A stretch of DNA of 9,857 bases from Gammaproteobacteria bacterium (GTDB lineage Bacteria; Pseudomonadota; Gammaproteobacteria; GCA-002705445; GCA-002716945), in assembly GCA_002701705.1 (NCBI GenBank), contig NZWU01000008.1, positions 1-9,857 of the forward strand, written 5' to 3'. The position numbers were made by a program, and so were the translations under genes. Of this stretch, positions 6,571 through 9,857 are shown piece by piece. The notes under the pieces were generated by a model, which saw only the letters and a program-made list of their open reading frames with translations, had not been told where the DNA came from and made no database searches. The stretch's first letter is position 1; each line of letters begins with the position of its first letter.

Positions 6571-7536
6571 ATGAAAATATTAATTACAGGAGCTGCAGGT
6601 TTTATTGGTTTTAATTTATCTAAATATTTACTCGGTTTTAAGAAAATAAAAATTTTTGGAATAGATAATTTAAATAATTATTATTCTAAATCTTTAAAAT
6701 TGTCTAGAATCAAAGAATTAAAAAAATTTAAAAATTTTAATTTTAAAAAAATTGATATCACAAATAGACAGGCATTAGATAAATATTTAAAAAAGAAAAA
6801 AATTTCATTGATAATTAATCTTGCTGCACAAGCAGGTGTAAGGTATTCCTTTATAAAACCATCAGAGTTTGTAGATAATAATATATTAGGATTTTATAAT
6901 GTTGTAAAAGCTGCAAAAAATAATAGTATAAATAAAATTATCTATGCATCGTCCAGCTCAGTGTATGGTGACTCACTTTTTTTTCCATTAAAAGAAACAC
7001 AAATCATTAATCCAAAAAATATTTATGGGTTATCTAAAAAAATAAATGAAGAAATGGCTGAAGTGTTTTCTAAACAATTTGAAATGACATTTATTGGACT
7101 TAGATTTTTTACTGTTTATGGTGAATGGGGTAGACCCGATATGTTTATGATGAAGTATTTAAATTCAACTTATAATTTATCTAAAAAGTTTTATCTAAAC
7201 AATTTTGGCAAACATACAAGAGATTTTACTTATATAAGAGATGTTTGTCAGATTATAAAAAAAATAATTTTTTTAAAAGATAAACAAAGTCAAAATGAAA
7301 TATTTAATATTTGCTCAAATCGCCCAATAAATCTGTTAAAGATTATAAAGCAAATAAACAAATTGACTTGCAAGAGTCCAACAACTTATAAAAGACCATT
7401 ACAAAAAGCTGATGTAATTAAGACACATGGAAGTAATAAGAAAATCTTGGATAAAATCGGCAAGAGAAGATTTACTTCAATAAAAGATGGTTTGATGAAT
7501 ACATTAATATGGTTCAAAAAGTATTATAATTTCTAA
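6571..7536 (+). CDS. UDP-glucuronate-type 4-epimerase (SDR), probably UDP-hexuronate or UDP-HexNAcA epimerase
   Basis: The family inverts C4 of a UDP-sugar (UDP-glucuronate to UDP-galacturonate in characterised members) through a 4-keto intermediate on tightly bound NAD+. The 321-residue product has GAAGFIG at 7-13, D32 in the GIDNLNNYY segment typical of UDP-glucuronate epimerases, NLAAQAGVRYSF at 83-94, the ASSSSVYGD active-site stretch at 126-134, Y152/K156 in YGLSK, RFFTVYGEWGRPDMF at 178-192, RDFTYIRDV at 217-225 and the PLQKADVIKTHG segment at 276-287. The AQAGVRYS and GRPDM motifs separate it from GalE and TviC. Length is slightly below the usual 335-350. With the dehydrogenase divergently next door, the pair would make a UDP-N-acetylhexosaminuronic acid and its C4 epimer; that substrate is inferred from context. 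The 3' end overlaps the opposing glycosyltransferase gene by 4 bases. Confidence 0.88.
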   Translation: MKILITGAAGFIGFNLSKYLLGFKKIKIFGIDNLNNYYSKSLKLSRIKELKKFKNFNFKKIDITNRQALDKYLKKKKISLIINLAAQAGVRYSFIKPSEFVDNNILGFYNVVKAAKNNSINKIIYASSSSVYGDSLFFPLKETQIINPKNIYGLSKKINEEMAEVFSKQFEMTFIGLRFFTVYGEWGRPDMFMMKYLNSTYNLSKKFYLNNFGKHTRDFTYIRDVCQIIKKIIFLKDKQSQNEIFNICSNRPINLLKIIKQINKLTCKSPTTYKRPLQKADVIKTHGSNKKILDKIGKRRFTSIKDGLMNTLIWFKKYYNF

Positions 7537-8636
7537 ATATTATCTAACATCTTTTCAAAATTTTTTTTATGATTTAATAAACTAAATTTCATTACATTTT
7601 TTCTGGCCAAAATTGCTTTTTGATAAAAAATTTTTGGATTTTGATAAAACTTTTTTATCTTCGAAGCTAAATCTAAATAACCTTTACCATATATTGTCCC
7701 AAATTTACCATTCATTAATATTTCATTGATACCACCATGACTCTGAGAAGAAATTATTGGAATTCCTGAAATAGCAGCCTCAACCACAGAGTTTGGGAAG
7801 CCTTCAAAGTATGAAGAGTTAATGTATAAATGTGTTTTTTTTAAAATACTAAAAATTTCATTTTTGTAACCATAGAATTTAACATTTTTATTTAAATTTA
7901 ATTTTTTGGTTAAATTTATTAAATTTTCTTTTTCCGGTCCGTCTCCAATAATGTTTAAATTAATTTCCTTTTGTTTTAAGTAATTTAAAGCATAAAGTAT
8001 GTCGTGAATTGCTTTTTCTTTAGATAATCTGCAAATGCTTGAAATATTTAATGTTCTTCCATCAAATTTATATTTATTTAATATCTGTTTTTTTTTATTA
8101 TAAATTAATGAGGGCGGATGTATTGTTGTTGATTTGAAGTTATATTTTTTTCTTAAGTAATTACTTATATACCGAGAATTACAAATAATTTTATCAAATT
8201 TGTTATAAAAAAAACAAATTAGAATTTTAATTATATTTTTTTTTATAAAATCAATAGTGTCAAAATATATTTCTAATTCTTGAAAAGGTGTTCTTTCGAT
8301 AGCTATAAGTTTTAAATTTGGTTTTTTTTCTATAAATAGTGCACATAATATATTTGTATAATTTATATTAGATATAAAAATTGTATCTTTATGATTTTTT
8401 GAAATTTTTTTGACTAATTTTTTTAATTTAAACATTGAATATAAAGTTCTATTTGATTTGATTTTATATACTCTTATTTTATTTTTTCTGAATTTATGTT
8501 CATAAGCACATTTATTAAGACAAATAATATTTATTTTATATTTTTTTTTATCAAGAGATGTGCATAATCTAAATATAGAGTTACCAGCGCCACCTAACCC
8601 AAATCTTGCTAAAAAAAAAATTAAATTAACTTTCAT
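7533..8636 (-). CDS. GT4-type (GT-B fold) glycosyltransferase
   Basis: A second retaining glycosyltransferase, not closely similar to the one at 4172-5314. The 367-residue product opens with a hydrophobic strand and a Gly-rich acceptor loop, GLGGAGNS at 13-20, as in many GT4 enzymes. The donor-binding half shows ICRLSKEKAIHDIL at 201-214 (Arg/Lys for donor phosphates), NIIGDGPEKENL at 228-239, YGYKNEI at 255-261, EGFPNSVVE at 278-286 with the E-x7-E pair E278/E286, and SHGGINEIL at 299-307, a standard GG-x-x-E loop. It is cytoplasmic or membrane-associated and probably adds one sugar of the repeat unit. It starts 4 bases after the stop of the membrane-protein gene upstream, so the two form one leftward operon. 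No clear ribosome site is seen. The substrate is unknown. Confidence 0.9.
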   Translation of the reverse strand: MKVNLIFFLARFGLGGAGNSIFRLCTSLDKKKYKINIICLNKCAYEHKFRKNKIRVYKIKSNRTLYSMFKLKKLVKKISKNHKDTIFISNINYTNILCALFIEKKPNLKLIAIERTPFQELEIYFDTIDFIKKNIIKILICFFYNKFDKIICNSRYISNYLRKKYNFKSTTIHPPSLIYNKKKQILNKYKFDGRTLNISSICRLSKEKAIHDILYALNYLKQKEINLNIIGDGPEKENLINLTKKLNLNKNVKFYGYKNEIFSILKKTHLYINSSYFEGFPNSVVEAAISGIPIISSQSHGGINEILMNGKFGTIYGKGYLDLASKIKKFYQNPKIFYQKAILARKNVMKFSLLNHKKNFEKMLDNI

Positions 8637-8640
8637 TTAT

Positions 8641-9857
8641 CTATTGTTGGCAATTTTTATTAGTGTAACTAATAAAAAATTTTCCATCAAATAATATACA
8701 ATAATTTTCTAAATCAAAATTTGAATTTTTATATATAAAATTTTTTCTATTCAAAATTATTATATCAGGTTCTTGATAATTTAAATTATTTGACTGATCA
8801 AATTTTTTTTCCAATCTTTCCATTTCATTAACTGGTATTATTATTTGTTGATTTAGCGCCGGGGATGATTTCATTATTTTATTAAGTTCTGCTTTTTTAA
8901 AATTTTTAGAGTCTTTATATGTCTTAAGTCTATTTGCCTGATATCTTGCATAAAATAAATTTGCTACATTTCGATTAAAATATCTCCAAGTTTGTCTTTC
9001 ATTTTTTAAAAACACTAGAAATTTCTCTTTTGATATATTAAAAAAATTAAATGCATCAATTATTTCTTTTTCAATAATTTTATTTTTTTTTGGTACAATT
9101 AGTCCATTTGTGATTTTTAAAGTTTTGATATCATTCATTATTGACCAAATCATTACATTATTATCCAAAGTTAAGATTGAACTTTGAGAAAGATTTTTCT
9201 TTGATACCAAACTCATTAAATTAGAAAATTCATTTCTTTCATTTTTTAAATTAATATTTTTATAATTTTTATTCACATGAATGTAAGATTGTGTAAAAAC
9301 AAAGATAAAAAATATTAAATAAATAAGACTGTTAAAATATACCAATTTATTATGTTCTATGAATTTATAATATAAATTAATAGTTCCAATTATTACAAAA
9401 ATGAAAGAGCATATAATAATATTATTATTGAAATGATAAATTAGACCTGACTTGTTTGAAATTATAAAAAAAATTACTGGAGCCAATATACTTGATATAA
9501 AAACAACAAAAGGAACAACAAAGAAAAATTTGTTTTTATTGTCTACGTAATAGTTAATTATAAGTATAAAAAAATTAATAAATAAAAATAATAAAAACTT
9601 TAAACTAAAAATTAATTCCAAATAGTATTTAAGTAGAATTATTTTTTTTTCTTTATTTAAAAGAAATACACCTATTCTTTCTGTATGTTCAGGCTCGTGA
9701 AAATACAGATTGATTGCAAATGGCAAGGCGAATAATAAAAATCCTATTAACAAAAAAATAATATTCGAAAAATTTTTAATTATAAAATTAAATATCTCCA
9801 ATTTGTATTTTAGTCCAAACAACAAGATTAATGTTAAAATTTGTATAATAAAAAAAT
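8641..9857 (-). CDS. Membrane protein with large soluble C-terminal domain, unknown family; 5' end beyond the window
   Basis: Counting from a TTG at 9825 gives 394 residues, but the frame stays open to the window edge: bases 9826-9857 add ten more full codons, mostly hydrophobic (F, I, L), that look like part of another membrane helix. The TTG is therefore probably not the start and the gene is 5'-partial here. Seen: hydrophobic segments at about 20-41, 71-93, 99-122, 134-152 and 161-180 (TTG numbering), a polar stretch HEPEHTERIG at 43-52 after the first, then about 210 largely soluble residues containing RQTWRYFNRN at 277-286, YARYQANRLKTY at 292-303 and SSPALNQ at 320-326. This helices-then-soluble layout resembles GT-C transferases or membrane polymerases with a periplasmic domain, but I do not recognise the family. 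It is coupled to the glycosyltransferase 4 bases downstream, so a role in assembling the glycan is a reasonable inference. Confidence 0.75.
   Translation of the reverse strand, partial: FFIIQILTLILLFGLKYKLEIFNFIIKNFSNIIFLLIGFLLFALPFAINLYFHEPEHTERIGVFLLNKEKKIILLKYYLELIFSLKFLLFLFINFFILIINYYVDNKNKFFFVVPFVVFISSILAPVIFFIISNKSGLIYHFNNNIIICSFIFVIIGTINLYYKFIEHNKLVYFNSLIYLIFFIFVFTQSYIHVNKNYKNINLKNERNEFSNLMSLVSKKNLSQSSILTLDNNVMIWSIMNDIKTLKITNGLIVPKKNKIIEKEIIDAFNFFNISKEKFLVFLKNERQTWRYFNRNVANLFYARYQANRLKTYKDSKNFKKAELNKIMKSSPALNQQIIIPVNEMERLEKKFDQSNNLNYQEPDIIILNRKNFIYKNSNFDLENYCILFDGKFFISYTNKNCQQ

Noticed and set aside
9823..9825. TTG as the start codon of the right-edge membrane protein
   Set aside because: The frame stays open to base 9857 with hydrophobic codons and there is no ribosome site before the TTG, so the gene most likely begins outside the window.
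1..9857. Mobile elements, CRISPR arrays, tRNA or rRNA genes, defence systems
   Set aside because: No transposase or integrase motifs, regular direct repeats, or GC-rich cloverleaf-like stretches were found; all sizeable frames are explained by glycan-related or membrane proteins.

Overview
This is a very A+T-rich, densely packed bacterial window made up almost entirely of genes for building and assembling a surface polysaccharide (O-antigen or capsule). The proteins are rich in Lys, Asn, Ile and Phe. Genes abut or overlap by a few bases, and the standard genetic code is used (UGA appears as a normal stop). Together these suggest a streamlined marine bacterium such as SAR11/Pelagibacterales, and a hypervariable glycan island within it. 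The taxon is inferred from composition and style; no marker gene is present.

Layout. Bases 1-98 are the last 31 codons of an upstream gene. Bases 124-5314 hold a five-gene rightward run: a GDP-mannose 4,6-dehydratase homologue (gmd), a GDP-L-fucose synthase homologue (fcl), a third short-chain-dehydrogenase (SDR) nucleotide-sugar enzyme, a polytopic membrane protein of unknown family, and a GT4-type glycosyltransferase. It meets tail-to-tail (8-base overlap) a leftward UDP-N-acetylhexosamine 6-dehydrogenase gene of the TviB/WbpA type (6518-5307). A 52-base divergent gap follows, then a rightward UDP-glucuronate-type 4-epimerase (6571-7536). That gene meets tail-to-tail (4-base overlap) a leftward pair: a second GT4-type glycosyltransferase (8636-7533) and, upstream of it, a membrane protein with a large soluble C-terminal domain. 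The membrane protein's reading frame runs off the right edge of the window.

How they fit together. Two sugar-nucleotide branches are visible. One is a GDP-mannose branch leading to a 6-deoxy-hexose (gmd, fcl and possibly the third SDR). The other is a UDP-HexNAc branch leading to an acidic sugar (dehydrogenase plus 4-epimerase). The two glycosyltransferases would place sugars on a carrier. The two membrane proteins are candidates for polymerisation, lipid-linked sugar transfer or export, but neither family is recognised. No Wzx flippase, Wzz, ABC exporter or initiating phospho-glycosyltransferase is seen, so the cluster extends beyond the window.

Most worth a second look: the gmd homologue has Gln where the family has its catalytic Glu; the two membrane proteins are unassigned but carry distinctive motifs; and gene units alternate in direction with overlapping 3' ends. 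I see no phage, transposon, CRISPR, tRNA or rRNA, and nothing I would call a new biological system with confidence.
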